Assembly: GCF_048544455.1 (NCBI RefSeq)
Contig: NC_133534.1
Location: forward strand, 38,502,217 to 38,566,216
DNA from: Silene latifolia
Taxonomy: Eukaryota > Streptophyta > Magnoliopsida > Caryophyllales > Caryophyllaceae
Reading direction: 5' to 3'
DNA: 64,000 nucleotides
Positions 9,269-19,359 of this stretch are shown here, in pieces. A model generated the notes under the pieces. The model was given only the letters and a program-made list of their open reading frames with translations, did not search any database and was not told where the DNA came from. Made by a program: the position numbers and the translations under genes. Every line of letters starts with the position of its first letter. Within the stretch, counting starts at the first letter, position 1.

Positions 9269-9625
9269 TCAAGGATTTGTGTTTGGCATAGCCTCAGTTA
9301 CTAAAGATTTCTGGGTTTCCTGAGGGTAGACTGGAAATGCAGGTACTATTGCGGGTGTAGGAAGTTGAGGCAAGTTCATATTAGGAAACAAGTCAGCGAA
9401 ATTGGGCATTTCCGGCAGCTTTGGGATAGGCAGAGACGAGAGGTCAGGAAATGGAGGCCAATTGATGCCGGATAATCCAGACATTGTCGGCAGTTCAGGT
9501 TGAGAGACTGCTGGAATGTCGGTTAAACGTCGAGCAGCTACATAAAACTTGATATTATTTGTAGGAAATATCAGAGTTATCAGTAACAATGATACAACAA
9601 TTGATAATTGGTGTGGTTTTGCCAT
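9269..9625 (-). CDS. Small secreted proline-rich protein
   Basis: 118 codons in one exon. Residues 1-30 are a plausible signal peptide (hydrophobic core LSIVVSLLLITLIF), so the product is probably exported to the cell wall or apoplast. The mature part (from about residue 32, RRLTDIPAV) is rich in Pro and Leu with loose periodicity (PELPTM, PFPDLSSLPIPKLPEMP, LPQLPTPAIVP). It recalls short plant PELP/proline-rich wall proteins, but I cannot name the family. There are no cysteines after the signal peptide, so it is not a cysteine-stabilised defence peptide. The start is the first ATG, about 80 nt below a TATA box (9703-9709). It is flanked by a Stowaway MITE on its promoter side. Confidence 0.7.
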   Translation of the reverse strand: MAKPHQLSIVVSLLLITLIFPTNNIKFYVAARRLTDIPAVSQPELPTMSGLSGINWPPFPDLSSLPIPKLPEMPNFADLFPNMNLPQLPTPAIVPAFPVYPQETQKSLVTEAMPNTNP

Positions 9626-9702
9626 GACTAGGGAAAACAGGCTGAAGTATACAAGGATTTATTTTCGACAATCGATGAAATTTCTGTGGGTTGACGTTGA
9701 GA

Positions 9703-9709
9703 TTTTATA
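9703..9709 (-). promoter_or_regulatory. TATA box of proline-rich protein gene
   Basis: Minus strand TCTATAAAATCTC, about 80 nt upstream of the ATG at 9625. Confidence 0.5.
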
Positions 9710-9859
9710 GAAAGTTTAGATGTGTATGTGAAGATACAGAGTAGGTTTCGGTTGCGAGAAGTTGCATCATGTTGCTCAACTTATCCTGGAAAATCCAGCT
9801 TGCTTTGCTTGCTGCTTCTTACCCACTATTTTGTTCTTGTGTCTGACCAAACTTATGTA

Positions 9860-9967
9860 TTCCCTCTGTTCCACAAATATTTCACACTTGGAAATGTTGA
9901 CGCACTTTCAGGGTAATTCATACTCAAAATTACGACAGGTATTGCATCAATCATTCTACAGAGGGAG
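9860..9967. mobile_element. Short Stowaway-like MITE, 108 bp
   Basis: TTCCCTCTGT at the left end and ACAGAGGGAG at the right end form the inverted repeat. TA flanks both ends (9858-9859, 9968-9969). It lies about 230 bp upstream of the ATG of the proline-rich protein gene and may affect its promoter. Confidence 0.7.
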
Positions 9968-10029
9968 TACAGTATATAAGAAACACGGGTTACCAAACGA
10001 GTCATTTTTGCATCATTAAAGTGTTGGTT

Positions 10030-10266
10030 TCATTACAAAGCATTTGGCAACCTACTTTTTGCAGTAGCAACTGATACATAATAGGTCAAGTGAAGAGCCT
10101 GATCAAAACAGTTTTTAGCAGTGAATTCCGGGGAACATGAGTGACAGCAACTTGGGCAGCAACTGATGCTCGACCTTACGGGATCACTAACCTCAGATAT
10201 GCATGGCAGGTGAAATTCAAGTAGCAGGTGGTCGACCATAGCACACAGCCCAAGATTCACCCGTCA
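10030..10266 (-). other. Possible last exon and 3' UTR of PRP18
   Basis: A pyrimidine-rich acceptor (CTCTTCTTATGTTATCAG) ends at 10267. Joined to the donor that overlaps the PRP18 stop codon, it would add Ser-Asp-Gly and a new stop. The remaining 190 or so bases would be 3' UTR. No alternative identity is evident for the open minus-strand frame here. Support is splice signals only. Confidence 0.3.
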
Positions 10267-11452
10267 CTGATAACATAAGAAGAGTTACATGTTAAGAAAG
10301 GATCGCATGGAAAGTGTATATATTATGTGACTGCACTCACCTAATAGTCATAGGATGAACAAAGAATAGCACTATTCTCATTTCTAATCTAGAAAATCCG
10401 CCAATAAAAATAATATATGGAAAATATTATTTCAGACGCATAGAGTGACACGATCACCTAGAAGGCTAAAACATATGGAGCAAAAAAATGAGCACTGGAG
10501 AATGATGCACATCCGTTAGCAGAGCTTAAAGAAAACAAGAATATTAATTCTAAACTCATTTTTAATGTAGAAATTTGGCAACATTACTCAAAGAGTTCCC
10601 ACAAATTACAAAATAAAGAGGGTAGGATGCACAGAGCCTTAATTTTGTATTACGGCAAAGAGTCTGTATCCACAGAGTTGCAACAAATATCAAGTCGAGA
10701 ACTGCACTAGTGACTACAACTTAACAACAAAAGAAATGCGGCCAATTTAATGAGACATGTTGTACTTTATTACGTAATGCAGCACCAAAGAAGAGTAATT
10801 TTTGGTTTCACTGACAATTAAAACTAATGAAGAAATTTGGTGAAGAGAAATATTTTCTATTCTTCTACGGAGTATTAAAATTAAAGATGGCCATAATTCC
10901 TGTCAAGATTACACGACTGTATCTCAAATATTTCTCAGCAGAATTAAATCAAAATAAGAGAGTATAAAACCTGTCATTATTGTTTAACAGCGGCATTACA
11001 ATGGAAATTTTGATAAACAAGTACTCCGTACTAGATATCTCACAGCAGAGCTGCATTGAACTTATAATGCCAAATTGTGTCGGTAGTAAGATTTAAGCAT
11101 CATGAATTCGTGATAGGATTTCATCAACATACTGGACTTTCCAAAACACAATCAACACATATGCAACAAATAATGAGTAAAAAATTGGGAATATGGATCC
11201 GTTTCTAACAGATGAAGATAAAAAGGATTATTATTGATCCTACAAAACAAGCATTTTGTGCATTGACACTGACACTCACAATGAATAGAGAGAACAAGAC
11301 GAAACATTCCCAGCACAAAGCGCAATCAACACAAGTCTAACGCTAAAAAAAGCGGACAGTCTTCGACATAAACTCACCTTCAGAGACACAAACACTAAAG
11401 ATATGAAATCATCTCCAAAGTAAAAGAGAATTCAATACCACTCGTGACTGTA
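10267..11452 (-). other. Downstream region or last intron of PRP18
   Basis: AT-rich, no other gene seen. It is either intergenic or the proposed terminal PRP18 intron of about 1.2 kb. Confidence 0.35.
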
Positions 11453-12676
11453 TTACCTTGGAGCAGGCATCAACAAAAGCCTTTCTTCTGAAGTTTGACT
11501 GCCTCCTGCAGAATGATGCTCATCCATTAACAGAGATTGCAAGTCACTACCATTAGCCAAGCTATTGAACTCAATTGACTTAGATGGGACTGTTGGATAC
11601 TTGCGTTGGCAAAATGTCACCAATCGTTTGACAGATTGCAAGTATTTCCGAGTTGTTTCATCGTTCATGATATGTGCAACACTGTTGGTATAAATTTTTT
11701 CCCGCGCAGAACGTTCATGGATACCAACCATAGTAACTCCTATAGGCCAAGGTGCGTTTCCAATGGCCATCTTGATATAGTGATCCACTGCAGTTCGGTA
11801 GTCTCTCTCCATGCAACAATTCACTATAAACAGCAATGATTTTTTTATGTCATCTGGAAGAAACTTCTTCCTGCAAAACTTAAACAGTGGACTCAAGTAT
11901 CTAGCACACTGCTTAAATGTGGCAAACATTTGCTTCCCTTTTGCGGTTCGCCTAGCCTCCGGACTCTCATCTAGCTCTTGCTTCCACTCATTCAACAATC
12001 GCTTAAAGAACACCAATATTTTTTCTTCCTCACATAAGTCCTCAAATTTTGCCTTCATTAACTTCAGGTCCTTGTCAGCATCGACCCCAGATGAAGCTCC
12101 ATCCCCACTGTAGTCCCCATCACCTTTCCCAGATTCTCCATCTTCCATTTCCTCGCCTTTTCTCTTACCACTCAAAGTACCCGTCTTCTGCCTCTTCTTC
12201 AGCTCAGCAATATCACGCAAGAAATCATTGGTTTGTCCCTCTGTCATATCACTATCAACCTCAAAATCTCCCGTCTTAAGAACGTACTTAAACCGGTCAA
12301 GACGAGATTGATCATCTTCTCCAAACAGTGTGACGGGCTGTTTAAGAAACCGAAGGCGCCGAATAACTTCCAGTCTCGGAAGATCCAGATCATCAATCTT
12401 CTGCTCATCAGCAGCTGTGTTTGCTTTTTTAGTGGAGGAATCAGTGTTCGACTTGGCAGAGTAAATTAAGTCAAGGAGTGAGGCCGTTGAACTCGCAGAA
12501 GACGAGGAATCCTTCTGTTGGCGCTTGGACTTCTCGTCAAGCTCGCGTTTTTCCTCCTCACGGAGTTTCTGGAGACGCTTCTGCTCAATTTCAGAGCGCT
12601 TGAAGTACTTTTTCCCTCCCGTCTCTTCAGATAGGGTTTTTCGCTTTTTCATTAGCTCTTGCTTTAAAAGGTCCAT
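11453..12676 (-). CDS. PRP18: Pre-mRNA-splicing factor 18 (Prp18)
   Basis: 407 codons, intact, close to the usual length for plant Prp18. Prp18 acts in the nucleus in the second catalytic step of splicing, helping 3' splice-site use with Slu7 and the U5 snRNP. Residues 1-65 are a highly charged coiled region (MDLLKQELMKKRKTLSEE). Residues 97-135 form the SFM motif shared with Prp4 (LPRLEVIRRLRFLKQPVTLF). An acidic low-complexity linker runs from 165 to 205, and residues 210-360 are the helical Prp18 domain, including the conserved stretch NAPWPIGVTMVGIHERSARE. The ATG is the first in frame, and the upstream leader has no competing start. The TAA stop lies inside a good splice donor (CCAAG|GTAATA), so an alternative C-terminus is possible. 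Confidence 0.95.
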   Translation of the reverse strand: MDLLKQELMKKRKTLSEETGGKKYFKRSEIEQKRLQKLREEEKRELDEKSKRQQKDSSSSASSTASLLDLIYSAKSNTDSSTKKANTAADEQKIDDLDLPRLEVIRRLRFLKQPVTLFGEDDQSRLDRFKYVLKTGDFEVDSDMTEGQTNDFLRDIAELKKRQKTGTLSGKRKGEEMEDGESGKGDGDYSGDGASSGVDADKDLKLMKAKFEDLCEEEKILVFFKRLLNEWKQELDESPEARRTAKGKQMFATFKQCARYLSPLFKFCRKKFLPDDIKKSLLFIVNCCMERDYRTAVDHYIKMAIGNAPWPIGVTMVGIHERSAREKIYTNSVAHIMNDETTRKYLQSVKRLVTFCQRKYPTVPSKSIEFNSLANGSDLQSLLMDEHHSAGGSQTSEERLLLMPAPR

Positions 12677-13380
12677 TCTCTAACCCTCTTTCAATATGCC
12701 TCGGCTTTCCCAATCAAAATCTATTTATTTCCACAACAAACTCGCTTCAGTATGATTACTCTAACAACCTAAAAGCTAAATAATAAAGCAATTAAATACC
12801 ACAGAACCAAAATCTATCACAGTTAATCAAACCTAAGTACGATTGAAAACATCGCCCAACGATTAAAATCGATAAATTAGACGCATTGAGTGCTAGTTTC
12901 ACCAGCGCCCACCACAATCGAATCGTAATTTAATCATTTGCACATGAAATATCCCAGTAACACGACTACACTGTATACATAATTACTGTAAAGGGAATTA
13001 TTTGATTTACTCATGAAAATAGGGGATTAAAAAATTCCAATTGATTAACCTAACAATTGACGACTATCAAGATCTATGCAAAATAAATCAGACATTAGAC
13101 AGCAAATTAAGTAATAAAGCTATAATGAGAAGCATAACTAAACATAAATTAATCGGTATCAACCCTAATTATTACGGGGATTGTACTTGGAATTTGAACA
13201 AAAGGAGAGGGGAAGGAAAGAAGTTAAAGAGATAAAGACGAAATACCAATTTCTTGAAGGATGAATATTGTGGTTCTGGCAATCTATGACCTTGATTCTT
13301 CAATTATGGTGTTCAATTTTCTAGGGTTTCAAAGGAGAGTAGGAGAGTTTGCTTATCTCTAATTTTTAAATGATTTTTCT
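12677..13380 (-). other. PRP18 5' region
   Basis: Probable leader and promoter. A possible 5' UTR intron runs from a GTATTTC donor near 13248 to an acceptor near 12700 (GATTGGGAAAG). No coding sequence was recognised. Confidence 0.4.
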
Positions 13381-13461
13381 TTTTATTTGGTACTCCATAT
13401 TACGAATCGCGTATGGAATAACTTTCGATTGATTTAATAATTTTGGATACATTTTAACTAA

Positions 13462-13907
13462 GGAGGTGTTTGGTTCACGCGTGGGTATGGGTTTGGAATC
13501 TTAATCATACCGCCAGGTGGTATCGGGTTAACTGATACTCGCCATCGCTGTGTTTGGTTCAATTTTGGAGGGTATGGGGTTATAAATTAATCAAAGCTAA
13601 AAACTCTTCAAAATACAATATTTTTAATAATAATTTTTATACTATTAAATCATGTAGAGAAAATTTAATCAAATAAATATATAAAATGATTTTTTTACAA
13701 TTGTTTTTATCACCTTTTAATATTTGTAATTTGATACCATGGGTATCAATCTCATACCCACCCCCCTTCCTGGTATGAGAAACCCATACCTCATGGGTTT
13801 GAGGTATGGGTATCAAACCTTCAATTTTGTCAACCAAACACATGGTATGGGTTTGGTTCATTCCAAACCCATACCTCATACCTATATTAGGTGAACCAAA
13901 CACCCCC
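13462..13907. mobile_element. PIF/Harbinger (Tourist-like) MITE, 446 bp
   Basis: Termini GGAGGTGTTTGGTTCAC and GTGAACCAAACACCCCC are inverted repeats, with a 3-bp TAA duplication (13459-13461, 13908-13910). The subterminal GGGTATGGGTTTGGAA is also inverted at the right end. Non-coding. Confidence 0.85.
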
Positions 13908-13910
13908 TAA

Positions 13911-14373
13911 TACTTTTCATTTGATACCCTCCGCTTCCTTTGACTTCGTTTATTGTCAAATAAAAAAAACTTCTTAAATAAATCAATTTATTCAATAATG
14001 AATAAAAAATTGAACATAGAAGACGTAATTTAACTATTTAATTGTAAATCATTGAACAAATTGGGTTTTCACCCATAATTTCAATGATTTATTGTTCGTC
14101 GGAGTATTATGCGGTCTTGATTAATTAGGGTTTGGTGGTTGTTGGATATTGGTTGTTGACTTGTTGAGTGTCGGGTTTGGCGGCAGACTGGTGGCGTGAC
14201 TCGTACGTGGAGGATGACGGAGAAAGAACGGCGCAACCACGAAGGGTGGCCGACAGTAGGCATCATTCATCAAGAGGGCAGTTGTTTTCGACATAGTGTA
14301 GGAGAGAGGGGGTGATGGGTTCTGTGCGCACGGTGGAGGGAGGGCATGCAATCTTAGGCGGGTAGATGACGTC
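13911..14373. other. Spacer, no gene seen
   Basis: Short open frames on the minus strand (14081-14351) have no recognisable domains or matching partners. Confidence 0.5.
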
Positions 14374-14942
14374 TGTAATACCCAGGATATTTAAGGACTC
14401 TGTTGACCGACCATTTGACCAAGAAAGACCTTAGGAAGGATAGATGAGAGACTAGGCGAGACTAGGTACCTTACAGGAGTGGTTACTCGACCTAGCAGAG
14501 ACTACTCGGCCGAGTATTGTCTATACTCGACCGAGTAGGGCCTACTCGGCCGAGTATGTCAGTACTCGACCGAGTATGGCTGCTGTTGACGCGTTAATAT
14601 AAAAACGCAAGTTCGTGAGATTCATCTCATTTTCTCTTTTCTCGACAGTTCCTCTTTCGCTAACCCTAGCCTACCTCTCTCTCCTATCACCCCTACCTCT
14701 ATACACTCTCATGTATGTAGCCTACACCTCAACCATGGGAAGGACAGGACTTGCATAGGAAGGATGCGTGCGTGGTCGTTGTTCGAGTCACCGTCGGTCC
14801 TTGGTGTTGGGTAAGCCACTGTCTTGTAGTCTCTTTCATTAAATTGTTGGGAATAGTTGTATAATAGGATGTGGTCGCCTTTGTAGGATGCGTTTCGGAG
14901 TCTTACTTGGCTATATGTGGATGCATTTCGTGGTTGGCAATG
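14374..14942 (+). mobile_element. Gypsy LTR fragment with palindrome array
   Basis: Starts TGTAATACCC, like the LTR at 19360-20767 read on its own strand, and carries an array of the palindromes TACTCGGCCGAGTA and TACTCGACCGAGTA (14483-14576). It ends abruptly at 14942, where another LTR begins, so it is truncated. No coding region remains. Confidence 0.6.
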
Positions 14943-15480
14943 TGTAGATACCTCATTTCTGCACCTCCCGCAAACCACCCGGTGATGATTAGGCCGCATG
15001 TTTGGTACGCGGAACGATTTATGACAGTTCATAAGTTTATCGTCAAGTGATTGCTCAAACACCGATGTCTACCTCTTAATTATCATCTACGCGCCGATAC
15101 GGTCGTTTTGACAGTAATTAGAGTACATTTGGAGTCCGGGCCTAAAACCGTCTTCATTTTCTGATAACCGCTAAATCCCGAGTCAGAATGTTCTGGAATG
15201 TTCCGGATATTTCTATTCCATATTTCACAATCTTTTAATATTTGGTAAAGGATTTCCCGTAATATTCATACAAAGTATTAAGGAAAATAAGATTATTCCG
15301 TTATTCCATAAATTAAACACGGAAATCTTTCTTCCGCAGGAGGAAACCACCTGGGAACAAACGCAGCAGGCGCTGCGCCTCTTCCAAGGGACGCAGTGAC
15401 TGCTGCGCCTCTTCCCAAGTCCTTTTCTGCGTATTTTTCGTATCTTTTCATATCTTTTCGAGATTCACTTCCAGCTCGAC
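14943..15480 (+). mobile_element. Truncated LTR of the giant-gypsy family
   Basis: Begins TGTAGATACCTCATTTCTGC and matches, in reverse orientation, the 3' LTR at 40120-42348 over about 540 bp, including the GGCGCAGCAG/CTGCTGCG repeat block (15352-15420). Only the first quarter of a full LTR is present. Confidence 0.8.
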
Positions 15481-16049
15481 CCAACAACCATAAGCTTTCA
15501 TGAGCAGGACCCAGCGTCCATCAGCTTCCATCAGCATCCTTCAGCATCTACTAGCTCGGCCAACCATAAGCTTTCATAAGCAGGATCCAGCGTCCATCAG
15601 CATCCACCGGCTGGAATTCATATGTCGATATCTGCAAAGCATCTACTTGTTGTTACTTCCAGAGTAGGAGAACCGTATAGAGCCTGGAAGAAGATCCTGG
15701 AGGAGGCAGCTTTGCCTAACTGTCAACCTCACTCCAATGAGAATTTACCAGCAGCGCTCCGCCTGGGTACCTACATAGCCTTACTTCCAAACCAGCACAA
15801 ACAAAGAGACCCAGAAATTAGTTTGCCAGAGCCGTATACAACGGTCCAGCAAGAGCGAGCAGATTAGACCACCAGGGGCCATGAGTAAAAATCTCGAGTA
15901 CAAGTCTGGGTATAGAGAAGGGGTTCAGAACTATGCCCGGTGTATCCAGCAGGCAGGTATTTGTTCTGACAAAATGACAACAACATCCAGAACCTGAAAG
16001 ACTAATTTCCTTCCTCATCTTGAGGCTGAGGAGGAAAATTGGGGGCAAT
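15481..16049 (+). mobile_element. 3' internal remnant of a TGTTATGG-type gypsy element
   Basis: Ends in a polypurine tract (AATTGGGGGCAAT, 16037-16049) directly before an LTR. An 81-codon frame at 15622-15867 has no recognised domain. Confidence 0.55.
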
Positions 16050-17175
16050 TGTTATGGGCAAAATTCACATTTTCATATCGGTACACGTGGCAAGCAACGA
16101 GTGGACAATCGAGGCTTGGGAGGATCAATGTCGTGGACGAATCTGAGTCATATGATGGTTTAAGGGTCAACTCACATACTTCTTATTTTTGGGCGACTGG
16201 ACATAGAAGTCGAGGAGCTTGATTCTGGAAGAGCCTCATTCCGGAGGATCCTGACTCTGGAGGAGCCTGACTCTGGAGGAGCATAGTTCTGGAAGAGCTT
16301 GATTCTGGAATAGCCTCATTCCGGAGGATCCTGACTCTGGAGGAGCCCGACTCTGGAGGAGCCTGATTCTGGAAGAGCCTCATTCCGGAGGATCCTGACT
16401 TTGGAGGAGCCTGATTCTGGAGGAGCCTAATTCCGGAGGAGCCTCATTCCGGAAGAGCCCGAGGAAGCGAAACCCTAGAGGAAGCAGCTATATGAGAGGA
16501 ATAAAGATTAGCATTAAAAGGAGGAGAAAGTTCGGGAATTAGTCAATAACGGCTAGCATACAAATAGGGATTGGAGAGAATAATATGGGTTTAATGGAGG
16601 ATTTGGTCAAATAACGGCTAACATTTAATGAGGCATTTAGTTGAGCATTTAATGGAGCATTTAAGAGGAGATTTACAACACACTTAATGTGAGTAAAAGC
16701 AATAGTCAAAGGAGTTAATGGTCAGCTTATTTGACTCCTAAAAATGAGGTAACTGCCCCTGGAATCTAGGAAACAGATTCGGAGGAGCCTGTTGGAGCTG
16801 AACCCTAAAAGAACAACTATAAAAGGAAGAACAAATTCAGTCAAGAGACATTTCATTCCAAGGCAACACACAACAACAAGACTACATCATCTTCATCCTA
16901 AGAATTATTTCCGTCAATTACTAGAGAAAATACCATTGTTATTTCCTTACTTGCTAAAATATTCCGATTATAGTGCTAATATTGGCGGGATTCCGACTCC
17001 CCCGCGGTTGTTCCCACACCGGGTTTTCCGCGTCACCAAAAACTCCTTGCGTCAATCTTTCGTTCGTTGTCCTTTATTTTAGTTTGCACCGGGATTCCTC
17101 TATTCGCTCGTAGTTATAGACGATCACTTTGACTCACTAATCGAAACAACTAACCGGTAAATTTTTACCAAAACA
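16050..17175 (+). mobile_element. 3' LTR, TGTTATGG-type gypsy
   Basis: TGTTATGG...AAAACA, 1126 bp. It shares its 3' half with the LTR at 24180-24867 (for example CCGCGGTTGTTCCCACACCG in both), and both carry a TATA box AACTATAAAA. It is longer than that LTR partly because of the tandem block at 16215-16460. Confidence 0.75.
16215..16460. repeat. Tandem 15-bp-based array inside LTR
   Basis: Roughly sixteen degenerate units of the form CTGGAGGAGCCTGATT. Higher-order repeats (TCCGGAGGATCCTGACT) recur about every 80 bp. Confidence 0.85.
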
Positions 17176-18513
17176 AAGACAATGCGTAAATTTATGCTAA
17201 TATAAAGCACTTTCATATTAGTAACTTAAAAAATCCCAGTCTAAATTTTTTTTCAATGATTGCTGGAACTCAGCTTGATGTCAGGTTTATGGGATTGCAT
17301 TCATTTTAATATGCACTACCTGTTTTTTGTAACCATTCAAACTAATTCACTCATAAGTTCCTTTTGGTTAACATTGGGCGCCAACATTCAGGTTGACTCT
17401 CCATCCACTCTAATAAAACAAGTGACTGCAATTAAAAATGTTTGTCTAAACTGCTTGTTTCCATCCACTCAAACAATTATGTTTATCTTGCAATTGAAAT
17501 TAATGGAGGTTTTTTATTTATCATGTTGCAGGAACGATTCAGTGGACGAGATATGTCCTTAAATAGCTCCACTTGCAGTGAAGAGTAAAGACCTACATTA
17601 TGAACATGATTAATTTTTTCAAATGATTAATTGTATTTAAATTGTTTTATTTGTTATTTTGTAGATTAATTACGTTGAAATTTACAGGGATCTCACATGA
17701 TTTCACTGTGGTCATTTGATTACAGGCGTTTTTCACTACTATTCGTGTTGGCATTTTCAAGATCTACATATTCACGATGAGGTAATACTATGTTTTTAAT
17801 TTATTATTTTTCTTCTTTAAATGGTCAAACGTGTTGATGATGGTGATTTAAGGCTGTACTGCTTGTCGTTGTTAAGAGATCGTATCCTTTGCTTGATTGC
17901 TTCTGCCTCCTTCTCTTAGATATTATGATTGGCAGGTTATCTTCAATATGATTATCTAATGGACAGTGTTATTTTTTTTATGCTTGGTTATATCAAATTC
18001 GTTTCCTTGTTCAGTGTTACCTTGAACAAAGGTGTTATTTTGAACTGACTCTCTTTACATTTACCAATACCTTTTCGCTAAAGAAATATCTCATCATTAA
18101 CCAAAGACACCAATAAGAGCAATTTTAGCTGCATTACGATGCACAATGCTTTCCAAGTCTTCTTATTTGCAAACTAATTTGTTTAAGATGTTTCAGACAT
18201 CTTTGCTAACCATCAACTGCATTTTTTCTTCTTTCCCAATAGAGGCTTGCTCGAACTTCGTATTATGTCCTGAATTTGTTTTTTGTATCCCATTTTTAAA
18301 TAGGTTTTGGTTCTCTGAAAAATTCTTTCAGGGATGATGGAGAAGGAAGGATTCGAAGACAAACATGTGCTTCTATGTCAGCCTTTGAAAGAGTACAATG
18401 ACTTCATTGTTGAGGTCTTTTAATTCTTGCCGCTATCTGTTGACCGCTTTTGAAATAATTGATATAGCCAAATTCGAAATGAAAATTTGGTTAGTGTATA
18501 TCATATTTACTTA
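17176..18513. other. Non-coding, possibly introns of the RPA1-like gene
   Basis: AT-rich with scattered splice-like signals. A short open stretch behind a good acceptor near 18332 (TTCTTTCAG, then MMEKEGFEDKHVLLC) looks exon-like but I could not assign it. Confidence 0.35.
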
Positions 18514-18807
18514 GGGGTCGTTTGGTTACCCATTCTAAAACACATGAATTGCAATTCATGGGATTTTCAAAATGGGAGAGTTGTTTGTTTGCCCCAAATC
18601 ACATGAATTGAAGTTCCATAGGAACTCCAATTCCTTCATGATGTGGGAAGTTGCTTACCTAGGCTCCCCTAGGTAAGTGTGAATTCCTGTGTAATTAACT
18701 TCCCATATTCCAACCAAACAACATTTTTCCATTTAATGTGATTTACAAAATCATGGGAACTCTTATTTCCTTGGAACTTCAATTCCCTTAACGAACCAAA
18801 CGACCCC
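18514..18807. mobile_element. PIF/Harbinger MITE, 294 bp
   Basis: Perfect terminal inverted repeats GGGGTCGTTTGGTT / AACCAAACGACCCC with TTA duplications at 18511-18513 and 18808-18810. Non-coding. Confidence 0.9.
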
Positions 18808-19089
18808 TTAGTAACATGACTTACCGTCGGACACGTAATTAGCTGTTATTACTGGTGAGATTTGACTTCTGTCACCAACAATAAGATGTCTGAGCCCTTC
18901 TAAAGTGGGATTTTCGTTATTCAATAAGACCCAAATTGTGTTTTCAACCATGATTATGTTCAGCCGCCTAAATAGTTTAGGAGTTTCATGAAGAAGGTAA
19001 TATCTGCTGTTATTTCCAAAACAATCACTTACCCACCATTTATGTAACCCTTATAATATACAATTGCCCTACAATTATCTACTGTGCAG

Positions 19090-19268
19090 GCACATACCAC
19101 TCTGCAAGATGAAAGATATACATTGCAAGTGACGATCCCAAAACCTGACTTTCAAAAAATCAATGCATACTTAGGTTGTTCAAGCTGCAACAAACGCACA
19201 AACACTGCTGCTGGAAAATCCATGACTTGCTCAAACTGTTCAAAACCAGGAACCAAATCTATTCCAAG
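19090..19268 (+). pseudogene. RPA1-like exon (ssDNA-binding zinc-ribbon part)
   Basis: One exon between a good acceptor (TACTGTGCAG|GCAC) and donor (CCAAG|GTACAA). It encodes 59 residues including YLGCSSCNKRTN and MTCSNCSKPG, a CxxC...CxxC pair as in DNA-binding domain C of the large subunit of replication protein A. RPA coats single-stranded DNA during replication and repair. RPA1-like fragments are common in plants, both as gene copies and as Helitron cargo. No further RPA exons were recognised, and a retrotransposon starts 92 bp downstream, so the gene is probably a fragment or broken. Confidence 0.45.
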
Positions 19269-19345
19269 GTACAAACCTTTCTTACAGATATATATGCACA
19301 TACAGACTAAAATGCACACTCAAAACACAATTTTGATCTACGCCT

Positions 19346-19359
19346 GTAGATACCTCATT
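19346..19359 (+). mobile_element. 14-bp tip of a TGTAGATACC-type LTR
   Basis: TGTAGATACCTCAT is identical to the start of the LTR at 14943 and directly abuts the next LTR. Confidence 0.35.

Noticed and set aside
14081..14351. Two overlapping minus-strand frames rich in Pro/Thr/Asn
   Set aside because: No promoter, domain or homologous copy in the window; likely chance.
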